From an uncultured Eubacteriales bacterium (GTDB lineage Bacteria; Bacillota; Clostridia; Lachnospirales; Lachnospiraceae), in the NCBI GenBank assembly GCA_900548855.1, contig URMF01000060.1, positions 1 to 17,551 of the forward strand: a stretch of 17,551 nt of DNA, written 5' to 3'. Both the position numbers and the translations under genes were made by a program. Numbering within the stretch: the stretch's first letter is position 1; each line of letters starts with the position of its first letter. Below the pieces are notes generated by a model. It saw only the letters and a program-made list of their open reading frames with translations, did no database searches and was not told the DNA's origin. Below, piece by piece: positions 7,071-14,888 of the stretch.

Positions 7071-8096
7071 ATGAAAACAAAAAGTAAATTTTATAAAAAA
7101 AATGAATTTTATATAGCTTGCCTGATTTTCCTTTTAGCATTTTTTATTGAAATGAGAAGTGGTCTGTTTTTTACGTCAAATAATATTCTTGATATTTTAC
7201 GTGCAATGATTGTTCCAGGAATGTTAGGACTGGCAGAATATATTGTAATGATATCAGGAGGCTGTGATGTATCTTTTCCGTATGTTGCGGCACTTAGTAT
7301 GTATAGTACAATTATTATATTGAAGGCCGTCAATTTTACGGGAAATGTTATAGTAGCCTTTTTGATTTCCTGTGCGTTTGGAACGGTTCTGGGATTGATA
7401 AATGGGTTCATTATTATGAAATATAGATTTCCGGTATTGATTGTGACTTTGGGAACCTGTTCGATATGTACAGGCATTTTATTCGGAATTCTGAATGCGC
7501 ATGAGATTCCTACCATGCCAGAACCAATTCAGAAGTTTGCAAAAGTAATGCTGATTAAAACATATAGCCAGAAAGCGGGCATGGCAGGAAGTCTTCCTAT
7601 TGTATTTTTATTGTTTGCAGGACTGGTTGTTCTGGTATGGTTCATTATGCAAAAAACGACAATGGGAAGAAGTATTTTTGCAATTGGAGGAGATGTCAGT
7701 TCTGCAGAAAGAATTGGTATCAAAGTAAACCGGGTTTATCTTTTCATTTATGGATTCGCAGGTTTTATTGCCGGACTTACAGCCATGACAAGAGTAGTTT
7801 TAATGGATACATGCCATCCTAATACATTTTCTGGCATGGACATGACAGTTATAGCAGCAGTTATTCTTGGAGGAACAAAAGCTACTGGAGGAGCCGGAAG
7901 TATTACGGGGGTGCTACTTGGAACCTCATTATTTGTAATTGTAAACAATAGCTTACAGTTAATGGGTATTCCAAATTACTGGCAGAAGTTCTTCCTGGGA
8001 ATGTTGATTGTTCTGGGAACTGGAGTAGCAGCACTCCAGGTTAGCAAAACGAGAAAGAAAGGAACAGCTGTAAAAGAAGAGCAGATAGAGGGTTAG
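7071..8096 (+). CDS. Sugar ABC transporter permease (RbsC type) 1
   Basis: The 341-residue protein is hydrophobic with about 8-10 membrane segments, starting with FYIACLIFLLAFFIEM. It has the BPD_transp_2 hallmarks of RbsC/LsrC proteins: MISGGCDVSFPYVAALS after the second segment, GLINGFIIMKYRFPVLIVTLGT in the middle, and the cytoplasmic coupling stretch AIGGDVSSAERIGIKVNRV before GFIAGLTAM. The C-terminal VIAAVILGGTKATGGAGSITGVLLG is the family's most conserved loop. GGAGG at 7056-7060 marks the ATG at 7071. It should form a heterodimer with the next gene product in the cytoplasmic membrane, as LsrC with LsrD. The substrate cannot be read from sequence. Confidence 0.92.
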   Translation: MKTKSKFYKKNEFYIACLIFLLAFFIEMRSGLFFTSNNILDILRAMIVPGMLGLAEYIVMISGGCDVSFPYVAALSMYSTIIILKAVNFTGNVIVAFLISCAFGTVLGLINGFIIMKYRFPVLIVTLGTCSICTGILFGILNAHEIPTMPEPIQKFAKVMLIKTYSQKAGMAGSLPIVFLLFAGLVVLVWFIMQKTTMGRSIFAIGGDVSSAERIGIKVNRVYLFIYGFAGFIAGLTAMTRVVLMDTCHPNTFSGMDMTVIAAVILGGTKATGGAGSITGVLLGTSLFVIVNNSLQLMGIPNYWQKFFLGMLIVLGTGVAALQVSKTRKKGTAVKEEQIEG

Positions 8097-8101
8097 CGTT
8101 T

Positions 8102-9139
8102 ATGATGGTTAATAATTTTTTGAAAAAAATAAAAGTAAAAACCCGGATGAATTCAATGGGTGACAGCGTGCGTAAACAGGTCATATTGCTCATAGTCTTG
8201 TTTCTGACCATGTGTATATTAAGACCGTCTATGTTCTTAACAATCAATAATCTTCAGGCTATGACATATCAGTTTCCAGAGTATGGATTGATTGCATTGG
8301 GAGTAATGTTTGCTATGATCGCGGGTGGAATTGATTTGTCCTTAGTTGGTGTAGCCAATCTTTCGGCGATTGTGTGTGCCAAAATCCTGATTACCTGTGC
8401 AGAAACCGGTATGTCGGAGCCGGCAATTGCAGGAATAATAGTATTATGTGTACCTGTCTGCATGATTATAGGGACCTTGTGTGGTGTCCTGAATGGGTAT
8501 TTGATTTCCGTTTTAAAAGTACCGGCTATGCTTGCAACATTGGGAACAATGCAGGTATTTGCAGGTCTTGGAATGATTATTACAAAGGGTAAAGCTATCA
8601 CGGGAGTACCAGAGATATATGTCAGGATAGGCTCTGGAAAAATACTGGGTTTTATTCCAACACCGTTATGCATATATATCATAGCTGTACTTGTATGTTC
8701 TTTTCTTATGAGTAAAAGTACATATGGTCTTCGACTAAGAATGATGGGAACCAGTAACAAAGCGTCTGAGTTTGCGGGGCAGGATAATCGTGTAATTATA
8801 ACTAAGGCTCATATTATGGGAGGAATCCTTGCTTCCTTTTCGGGACTTATCATGCTGGCAAGAATGAATTCAGCACGACCTGATTTTGGAAGTTCATACA
8901 CCATGCAGTCTATTCTGATAGTTGTTCTCGGAGGTGTTTTGCCGGCTGGAGGTTTTGGAACGGTACGAGGCGTTGTACTGGCAACGTTAATTCTTCAGTG
9001 CTTTTCGTCAGGCTTAAATATGTTCCCTTCCATAAATCCATATTTGAAGCAATTGGCATGGGGGTTGACTTTACTTATGGTTATGATTATCAGTGTTCAT
9101 TCCGGAAGTTTTAAAAAGTTTAAATGGAAAAAAGCATGA
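8102..9139 (+). CDS. Sugar ABC transporter permease (RbsC type) 2
   Basis: This is the second permease of the pair, 345 residues with about 8-10 membrane helices. Conserved features are AMIAGGIDLSLVGVANLSAIV, GVLNGYLISVLKVPAMLATLGT, the coupling region RMMGTSNKASEFAGQDNRV, and IVVLGGVLPAGGFGTVRGVVLA. It starts five bases after the previous stop; two adjacent ATGs (8102 and 8105) are possible, and GAGGG about 10-15 nt upstream does not decide between them. Two non-identical permeases with a double ATPase is the layout of AI-2 (Lsr) and rhamnose (Rha) importers, in line with the LsrB/RhaS-like binding protein at the operon head. Confidence 0.92.
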   Translation: MMVNNFLKKIKVKTRMNSMGDSVRKQVILLIVLFLTMCILRPSMFLTINNLQAMTYQFPEYGLIALGVMFAMIAGGIDLSLVGVANLSAIVCAKILITCAETGMSEPAIAGIIVLCVPVCMIIGTLCGVLNGYLISVLKVPAMLATLGTMQVFAGLGMIITKGKAITGVPEIYVRIGSGKILGFIPTPLCIYIIAVLVCSFLMSKSTYGLRLRMMGTSNKASEFAGQDNRVIITKAHIMGGILASFSGLIMLARMNSARPDFGSSYTMQSILIVVLGGVLPAGGFGTVRGVVLATLILQCFSSGLNMFPSINPYLKQLAWGLTLLMVMIISVHSGSFKKFKWKKA

Positions 9140-9176
9140 CAGGTAAATAGCACGCAGGAGGGAATGGGATAGGATT

Positions 9177-11417
9177 ATGCCGACAATTAAGGATGTTGCA
9201 AAAGAAGCAGGTGTTTCCATTGCGACCGTATCCAATATAATGAATAATAAGGCGTCTGTGAGTGAGGAAACTTATCAGAAAGTGTATGAGGCAATTGAGA
9301 AATTGGATTATAAGCCGAATATGCTTGCAAGAAATCTGAAATCCAACGGAGTAAAGTTTCTTGGAGTAATTGTACCTACTTTTTTAGGAATTTATCAGGA
9401 TATTTTAGAAGGAATTCAAAGAGAATTATCTGAATATGGATTTTACATTATATCAAGAACGACCGGTGACATTCCAAATAGGGAGCAACATGCTATTGAT
9501 GAATTTATCAGTCTGGGGGTCTGTGGCATTTTTGCAGTAACTTCCTTTAAAGATATATGCTACTACCAAAAAGCGGTAGATGCAAGAATTCCAGTTATCT
9601 TTATAGAACGGACCGTGGATGAATTAAATTTTTCCAGTGTAGTTTTTGATAACCGCAGCTTATCCCGGGGAATATTTAATAGTTTACTGGATGGAGGCTG
9701 TGATATATCAGATATTTATCTGATTACTGGAGAAGTATCCTTCAGCTCAGAACGGGATTTTGTTGTAGGTGCACAGAATGCTTTGTTACAGCATAATTAT
9801 ACGGAAGAAGAGTTAAAGCAATGTGAGGTTTCGTTTAGTGAAATACAGTCTTTTGTGGACATTATGGAAGTTTTTGATGGGATATCCGTTTTTCCAAAAT
9901 ATTTAGTTTTAACAAGCGAACGGATTTTGGATAGTGTGTTAGAGATGTTTTCCGTCAAGGGTGTAGAGAATGTACAGATTTATGTACCAACAGGAGATAG
10001 ATGGAATAGCTGTCAGATGAATCCAATGATTCATCCTATTCCCAGGAGAGCAATTTATGGCGGACGAAAATGTGCACAATTAATGTTGGAATTTATCAGG
10101 AAACCAACCGCCAATGAAAATTTGCAGATGGTAATTCCAACAGAATTGCCTAAAAGAAAACCATTAATAGAAAAAGGGGCAATATCAGGTGGCGAGTTAC
10201 GCTTGTTACTTACGGCTAATGCAATGTCTTCAGCTATCCTTAAATTAATTCCGGGGTTTACCCGTGAAACGGGAATTACAATAGAAACCAAAGTATTTAA
10301 TTATCAGCAGGAATTGTATGATGAGATTATGAAGCAACACGAAGAAGGTTCTTCCTATTATGATATATATATGATGGATTCTCCCTGGATTGAATATTTT
10401 AGACAGATTAAGTGTGTACTTCCCCTAAATGTTTTTTTGACACAGGACTTGGAATATGTACATAGTTTTGTCCCGGATATATGGAATAAAATACAGGGAA
10501 GAAATAGAGATATTATGGGTATTCCTATTGTAAGCATGACACAATTGCTATTATATAGAAAAGATTTGTTTTCAAGTCCGGCCTTGCAAAGAGCTTTTTA
10601 TAAAATAAATGGTTTGGAAATGAATCTGCCTGCAACCTGGACAGAGTATAATTTACTGGCACGTTTTTTTACCAGGCAGTATTTTGAACATTCACCAACG
10701 GAATATGGAACCTGCCTGCAAGGGAAGAAACCAAATGGAATTATACAAGAGTTTTTTCCAAGACAATGGAGCTTTCATGCAGAAATTATGAATAAAACAA
10801 AAGTTGTTATGAATTCTGTCCAAAATATACGTGCGGTATCAAATCTAAAGGACACATATGCCTATTCATATCCGGATATATGGGATTTAATGGAAAATGA
10901 ACAGATTGCAGAGTTTGCCAAAGGCAATATTGCAATGATTAATACTTATAGTGGACATTTTAAAAGTATTTTGGATTCCGGATTTCGGTGTGTGGGAGAT
11001 AACATAGGTGTGTCCGTGCTTCCGGGTAAATATTCACTCATTGGAGCATGGCTCCTGACAATCAACAGCAGATGCAAAAATCCGGAAAAAGCATTTTCGT
11101 TTATTAAATGGATTACAACAGAAGAACGTGCAATGCAATGTAGTATTTTGGGAGGTTTCATGCCGAAGCAGTCTGTCTGCATGAATGAGCAGATTAAGAC
11201 TATTTATCCATGGAACGAGTCACTGGATGATTATGTAAAAATGGAGCATCAAAGAGAAAGTCTCAGAAATGTGAAAGGTACGTATATTAACAATTATACC
11301 ATAGAAAATATTATCGCAGATGGTCTTCAGGCAGTTTTACAGAATAAATGTGAAATTGAAGTAATGCTTCAGAACTGCCAGGAACAGATATACACAATGA
11401 TACATGAATGGAAGTAG
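9177..11417 (+). CDS. LacI-type regulator fused to a type-1 solute-binding-protein domain
   Basis: This 746-residue protein has three parts. Residues 1-56 are a LacI HTH (PTIKDVAKEAGVSIATVSNI, then the hinge region YKPNMLARNLKS). Residues about 60-325 are the usual LacI sugar-sensing domain (FLGVIVPTFLGIYQDILEGI; FIERTVDELNFSSVVFDN; ending MVIPTELPKRKP). Residues about 338-746 are a second periplasmic-binding fold of the MalE/SBP_bac_1 type: LRLLLTANAMSSAIL, YYDIYMMDSPWIEYF, GIPIVSMTQLLLYRKDLF, FAKGNIAMINTYSG, and AFSFIKWITTEERAMQ. Neither a signal peptide nor a membrane helix is seen, so the whole protein should be cytoplasmic and could sense two ligands. It is encoded mid-operon between transport and enzyme genes and presumably controls them. 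AGGA stands before the ATG. Confidence 0.88.
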   Translation: MPTIKDVAKEAGVSIATVSNIMNNKASVSEETYQKVYEAIEKLDYKPNMLARNLKSNGVKFLGVIVPTFLGIYQDILEGIQRELSEYGFYIISRTTGDIPNREQHAIDEFISLGVCGIFAVTSFKDICYYQKAVDARIPVIFIERTVDELNFSSVVFDNRSLSRGIFNSLLDGGCDISDIYLITGEVSFSSERDFVVGAQNALLQHNYTEEELKQCEVSFSEIQSFVDIMEVFDGISVFPKYLVLTSERILDSVLEMFSVKGVENVQIYVPTGDRWNSCQMNPMIHPIPRRAIYGGRKCAQLMLEFIRKPTANENLQMVIPTELPKRKPLIEKGAISGGELRLLLTANAMSSAILKLIPGFTRETGITIETKVFNYQQELYDEIMKQHEEGSSYYDIYMMDSPWIEYFRQIKCVLPLNVFLTQDLEYVHSFVPDIWNKIQGRNRDIMGIPIVSMTQLLLYRKDLFSSPALQRAFYKINGLEMNLPATWTEYNLLARFFTRQYFEHSPTEYGTCLQGKKPNGIIQEFFPRQWSFHAEIMNKTKVVMNSVQNIRAVSNLKDTYAYSYPDIWDLMENEQIAEFAKGNIAMINTYSGHFKSILDSGFRCVGDNIGVSVLPGKYSLIGAWLLTINSRCKNPEKAFSFIKWITTEERAMQCSILGGFMPKQSVCMNEQIKTIYPWNESLDDYVKMEHQRESLRNVKGTYINNYTIENIIADGLQAVLQNKCEIEVMLQNCQEQIYTMIHEWK

Positions 11418-11422
11418 CTAAT

Positions 11423-12073
11423 ATGATAAAAATAATGCCATCTATGCTTGCTGCAAATCATGGATACATTCAGGAAGAAGTAAAAAGAGTTGAGAAATGG
11501 GGTGTTGATGCCCTGCATCTGGATATTATGGAATTGGATGCTGTGTCAGATATAGGATTTTCTCCCCGCATGATAGAAGCTATCCGCTCATACACACGGC
11601 TTCCTTTAGATTGTCACATGATGCTATGTAACTATGAAAAAGGAATTTCATGTTTTTCAAAATGTGGAATGGATCGACTTGTTATGCAGTATGAAACAGC
11701 AGAAAATATAAAAAGCCTCATAGAGCAGGCACGTTATTACGTAAAAAAAGTCGGAGTAGCTATTGGGCCAAATACACCGGTGGAAGGAAAAGAATCACTC
11801 TTTCAGATGTGTGACATAGTTACATTTATGAGTGTTGAACCAGGACAGGCCGGTTCCGTGTTTTGTGAAAATGTACTTGAAAAAATAATGCGTTTTCGTC
11901 AGATTACATATTCATGGGAAAAGAAACCGGAAATATGTGTAGATGGCGGAATTAACTTAAAAAATGCTATAAGATGCCGTGAATATGGTGCAGATGGAAT
12001 TATTGTCGGAACAGCTCTTTTTCATAATGATTGCCCGGAGAAGTTTATTACAACAGTACGAAATGGAGGATAA
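11423..12073 (+). CDS. Ribulose-phosphate 3-epimerase-like TIM-barrel enzyme
   Basis: The 216-residue protein keeps the metal and acid/base residues of ribulose-phosphate 3-epimerase at the expected spacing: Ser7 (PSMLAAN), His32 and Asp34 (LHLDIM), His65 (LDCHMML) and Asp174 (VDGGIN). GVAIGPNTPVE and the phosphate loop DGIIVGTALF are also present. Departures are the loop after LDIM, where the usual DG-FVPN is replaced by ELDAVSDIGFSPRM, and VEPGQAG in place of NPGFGG. These lie around the substrate, so the sugar may not be ribulose 5-phosphate; AlsE-type allulose-6-phosphate epimerases are one comparison. The start at 11423 follows GGAAG at 8 nt; an in-frame ATG at 11408 lies inside the regulator gene. 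A housekeeping Rpe elsewhere in the genome is expected. Confidence 0.85.
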   Translation: MIKIMPSMLAANHGYIQEEVKRVEKWGVDALHLDIMELDAVSDIGFSPRMIEAIRSYTRLPLDCHMMLCNYEKGISCFSKCGMDRLVMQYETAENIKSLIEQARYYVKKVGVAIGPNTPVEGKESLFQMCDIVTFMSVEPGQAGSVFCENVLEKIMRFRQITYSWEKKPEICVDGGINLKNAIRCREYGADGIIVGTALFHNDCPEKFITTVRNGG

Positions 12074-12076
12074 GAA

Positions 12077-12580
12077 ATGATTTGTTATAACGAAAAAATA
12101 AAAGTAAATTCAGAGGTTTGCCATCCTACTTTTTTTGATATTTCTGATAAAATTAGGAAAGCAATTCAAAATTCAGGAGCTAAATCAGGTATATGTGTTG
12201 TCTATTCGCACCATACAACTTGCTCTATTATGATTCAGGAACTTTCCCATGATAAAAATTATTATGGTTTGGAATATTTGCAGCAGGATATCTGCAATGT
12301 AATGGAGAAATTGATTCCTACCTGCCGGTCAGAGGGTCAATATATGCATCCAGGACCTAAGCATATTGACTTTGCAATGAATGAGGTAGGTGAAGTTGGC
12401 GAATGGACATGTTTAAATACGGATGCGCACTTGAGATCCTGCATTTTTGGTAGGTCAGAAAGCATTGTGATTGAAAACGGAAGACCAGATTTGGGAGAAT
12501 TTGGTCATGTGTATATGATTGACTGGGACCAGGTCAGAGAAAGGGAGAGAATGGTCCAAATTCAGATAATCGGAGAATAA
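12077..12580 (+). CDS. YjbQ/UPF0047 family protein
   Basis: This 167-residue protein matches UPF0047 at both ends: GICVVYSHHTTCSIMIQE (38-55) and TDAHLRSCIFGRSESIVIENG (115-135), then a Gly-rich turn and a terminal strand WDQVRERERMVQIQIIG. Histidines 45, 46 and 118 are the likely metal or catalytic positions. It is about 30 residues longer than E. coli YjbQ (about 138), the extra lying between YGLEYLQQDI and NTDAH and containing further His and Cys. E. coli YjbQ has weak thiamine-phosphate synthase activity, but no thiamine gene is nearby. Its place between an epimerase and a sugar kinase, with GGAGG before the ATG and a 3-nt gap, points to a sugar-phosphate role, which is inference. Confidence 0.85.
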   Translation: MICYNEKIKVNSEVCHPTFFDISDKIRKAIQNSGAKSGICVVYSHHTTCSIMIQELSHDKNYYGLEYLQQDICNVMEKLIPTCRSEGQYMHPGPKHIDFAMNEVGEVGEWTCLNTDAHLRSCIFGRSESIVIENGRPDLGEFGHVYMIDWDQVRERERMVQIQIIGE

Positions 12581-12606
12581 ATTCTACTTATAAGATGGGG
12601 TAGACT

Positions 12607-14274
12607 ATGGAAAAATATAGTATTGGAATAGATTTTGGAACGCTCTCGGCAAGAGCTGTATTAGTAAATGTTAAGAATGGAAAGATATTGTCAGAAAGCG
12701 AATTTATCTATCCGCATGGGGTGATTGAGGAAAGTATGCCAGATGGAACACTTTTACCAGAGGGATTTTCATTACAACACCCTGAGGATTACCTGGATGC
12801 ATTGAAAAAGGTTATTCCAGAGCTTTTAAAAAATACAGGGGTGGAAAGATCGCAGATAGTTGGAATCGGAACAGATTTTACATCTTCTACCATGCTGTCT
12901 GTTTTAGAAAATGGGACACCATTGTGTTTTCTGCCAGAATATAAAAACAATCCTTTTGCTTATGCGATTCTTTGGAAACATCATGCTTCACAAAAGGCAG
13001 CGGATAGGATTAATCTGATTGCAAAAAAAACAAATCAGCCATGGCTTGATAATTTTGGGGGAAAAATTTCATCGGAATGGGGTATTCCAAAATTATTGCA
13101 GATATATCAGGAAAACAGAGAGATTTATGATCGCATGAGTGTCTGGATAGAGGCTGCAGACTGGATTGTCTGGATGCTTACAGGCATAGAAAGTCACAGT
13201 TACAGCACCATGGAGTTTAAAACGATATGGGATCAGCAGACGGGTTTTCCGACCAAAGATTTTTTCCGTAAAGTAGAAGCCGGGTTTGAAGAAAAAGTGA
13301 TTGATAAGTTGGGAAAAAATTTTTTGCCTGTTGCTGCAAAAGCGGGAGGATTAACTGCTAAGATGGCAGAGATGACAGGGCTGTCTGAGGGAACTCCGGT
13401 CAGTACAGGTATGGTAGATGCTTATGCAAGTTTGCCTGCCGTAGGGATTGATCAGCCTGGGAAAATGCTGTTGATTGTAGGTACATCCGTATGTGAGATT
13501 TTAGTTGAGCAGGAAGGAAGAAATATTCCAGGGCTGTGTGGAAAAGCAAAGGATGGTATTTTGCCCGGATTCTTTGCCCATGAAGGAGCACAATCAGCTG
13601 GTGGTGATATACTGGCATGGTTTGTCAATCATTGCTGTAGTGAAGAGTACGTAAGAGAGTCCAGGCAGCGTAAGGTATCTCGGCATCAGATATTGACAGA
13701 GAAAGCAGAAAAGATGGAGCCGGGGGAAAGCGGGCTTATTGCTTTAGACTGGTGGAATGGAAATAACTGCATATTGGATGATATGTACCTGAGTGGATGC
13801 ATATTGGGGATGACATTGTCTACAAGATCAGAAGATATTTATAGAGCTTTAATGGAAAGTATTGCCTTTGGTACCAGAGTGAATGTAGAACAGTTTGTAA
13901 AATATGGTGTGAGAATAAATGAAGTCTTAGCTTCTGGCGGAATTTGCAAGAAAAATCCATTGATGATGCAGATATATGCGGATGTATTGAATATACCTAT
14001 ATCTGTGTCAAAGGTATCGCAGGGGCCGGCACTGGGCAGTGCCATGTTTGGAACTGTGGCAGCAGGAAAAGACGGCGGTGGTTATAATACTATTTTTGAG
14101 GCAGTTACTAATATGAAAGCACCTATTGAAAAAGTATATTACCCTATTCCACAGCATGTGCAGATTTATAATTGTTTATATGAGGAATATCGAAAATTAC
14201 ATGATTATTTTGGTCTTGGAAGTAACAGAGTGATGTATCATTTACATGACATGAAAGAAAAAGTGAGGAGATAA
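12607..14274 (+). CDS. FGGY-family carbohydrate kinase, ribulokinase-like
   Basis: The 555-residue length fits AraB-type ribulokinases (about 560), longer than xylulose or glycerol kinases. The ATP-binding N-domain opens with IGIDFGTLSARAVLV (6-20). Further family motifs are GIGTDFTSSTML (88-98), LWKHHASQKAADRIN (123-137), SSEWGIPKLLQI (156-167), FKTIWDQQTGFP (205-216), the catalytic-base segment STGMVDAYA with Asp272, LLIVGTSVCEILV, and EVLASGGICKKNPLMMQIYADVL near the C-terminus. It should phosphorylate a ketose, probably at the terminal hydroxyl. The neighbours are not araA or araD, so the substrate is unlikely to be ordinary L-ribulose. The ribosome site is weak (GGGG about 7 nt upstream). 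A 2-nt gap leads to the SIS gene. Confidence 0.9.
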   Translation: MEKYSIGIDFGTLSARAVLVNVKNGKILSESEFIYPHGVIEESMPDGTLLPEGFSLQHPEDYLDALKKVIPELLKNTGVERSQIVGIGTDFTSSTMLSVLENGTPLCFLPEYKNNPFAYAILWKHHASQKAADRINLIAKKTNQPWLDNFGGKISSEWGIPKLLQIYQENREIYDRMSVWIEAADWIVWMLTGIESHSYSTMEFKTIWDQQTGFPTKDFFRKVEAGFEEKVIDKLGKNFLPVAAKAGGLTAKMAEMTGLSEGTPVSTGMVDAYASLPAVGIDQPGKMLLIVGTSVCEILVEQEGRNIPGLCGKAKDGILPGFFAHEGAQSAGGDILAWFVNHCCSEEYVRESRQRKVSRHQILTEKAEKMEPGESGLIALDWWNGNNCILDDMYLSGCILGMTLSTRSEDIYRALMESIAFGTRVNVEQFVKYGVRINEVLASGGICKKNPLMMQIYADVLNIPISVSKVSQGPALGSAMFGTVAAGKDGGGYNTIFEAVTNMKAPIEKVYYPIPQHVQIYNCLYEEYRKLHDYFGLGSNRVMYHLHDMKEKVRR

Positions 14275-14276
14275 GT

Positions 14277-14828
14277 ATGGATTCCTATGAATGGATTCTG
14301 GAAGAGCTAAAAAGAGCACTTTATTCTGTAGAGAAGGAAGAACGGGTTCAGTTGAAACAAAAGTTACTACAGGCAAAAAGGGTGTATATTGCAGGAATGG
14401 GACGTTCAGGATTGATTGCGGGGTGCTTTGCCATGCGTCTGGCACAATTAGGGTTGCAGGCAATGTTGGTTGGTGAAACAACAGTAACGGCTATCCAGCC
14501 CGGGGATTTACTGTTAATTCTGTCAGGTTCCGGAAATACAAAAACCCTGGTACAGTATGAAAGTAAAGCAATAAAGGCTGGAGCAGAGGTGGTATTGTTA
14601 ACGGTAGATACAAAAGGTGAAATTGCTCAGAACAGTAATCTTGTTGTGACAATACCAGCGGCAGTAGCAAAATTCTCGACAGATTCGGAAAGTTTCTCTG
14701 TACAGCCTATGGGAAGCTTATTTGAACAAAGTGTGCTTCTATTATTAGATATCATAGTTATGGAATTAATGAAGTCGCTTGGTGAAACAAATGAAACAAT
14801 GAAAGCAAGACATGCGAACCTGGAATAG
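14277..14828 (+). CDS. 6-phospho-3-hexuloisomerase-like SIS-domain protein
   Basis: The 183-residue single SIS domain is close to HxlB/PHI: VYIAGMGRSGLIAGCFAMRL (36-55), GETTVTAIQPGDLLLILSGSGNT (67-88), VVTIPA, and the family-specific SVQPMGSLFEQSVLLLLD (141-158) with Glu150. The C-terminal RHANLE is also typical. PHI converts arabino-3-hexulose 6-phosphate to fructose 6-phosphate. One conspicuous difference is RLAQLG (54-59), where the family has RLMHLG, so a conserved His becomes Gln57. No 3-hexulose-6-phosphate synthase is nearby, although in RuMP operons the two are paired. A related phosphosugar, reached through the kinase and epimerase, is therefore the likelier substrate. GAGGAG precedes the ATG. 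Confidence 0.87.
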   Translation: MDSYEWILEELKRALYSVEKEERVQLKQKLLQAKRVYIAGMGRSGLIAGCFAMRLAQLGLQAMLVGETTVTAIQPGDLLLILSGSGNTKTLVQYESKAIKAGAEVVLLTVDTKGEIAQNSNLVVTIPAAVAKFSTDSESFSVQPMGSLFEQSVLLLLDIIVMELMKSLGETNETMKARHANLE

Positions 14829-14888
14829 GGTGAGTATTAAGTGTTGCGGGAATGGTTTTGAACGAAAGAAAAGGGAGATAGATATTAA

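Noticed and set aside
8269..8760. 163-codon minus-strand open frame
   Set aside because: It is antisense to the second permease, whose conserved loops are clear on the plus strand.
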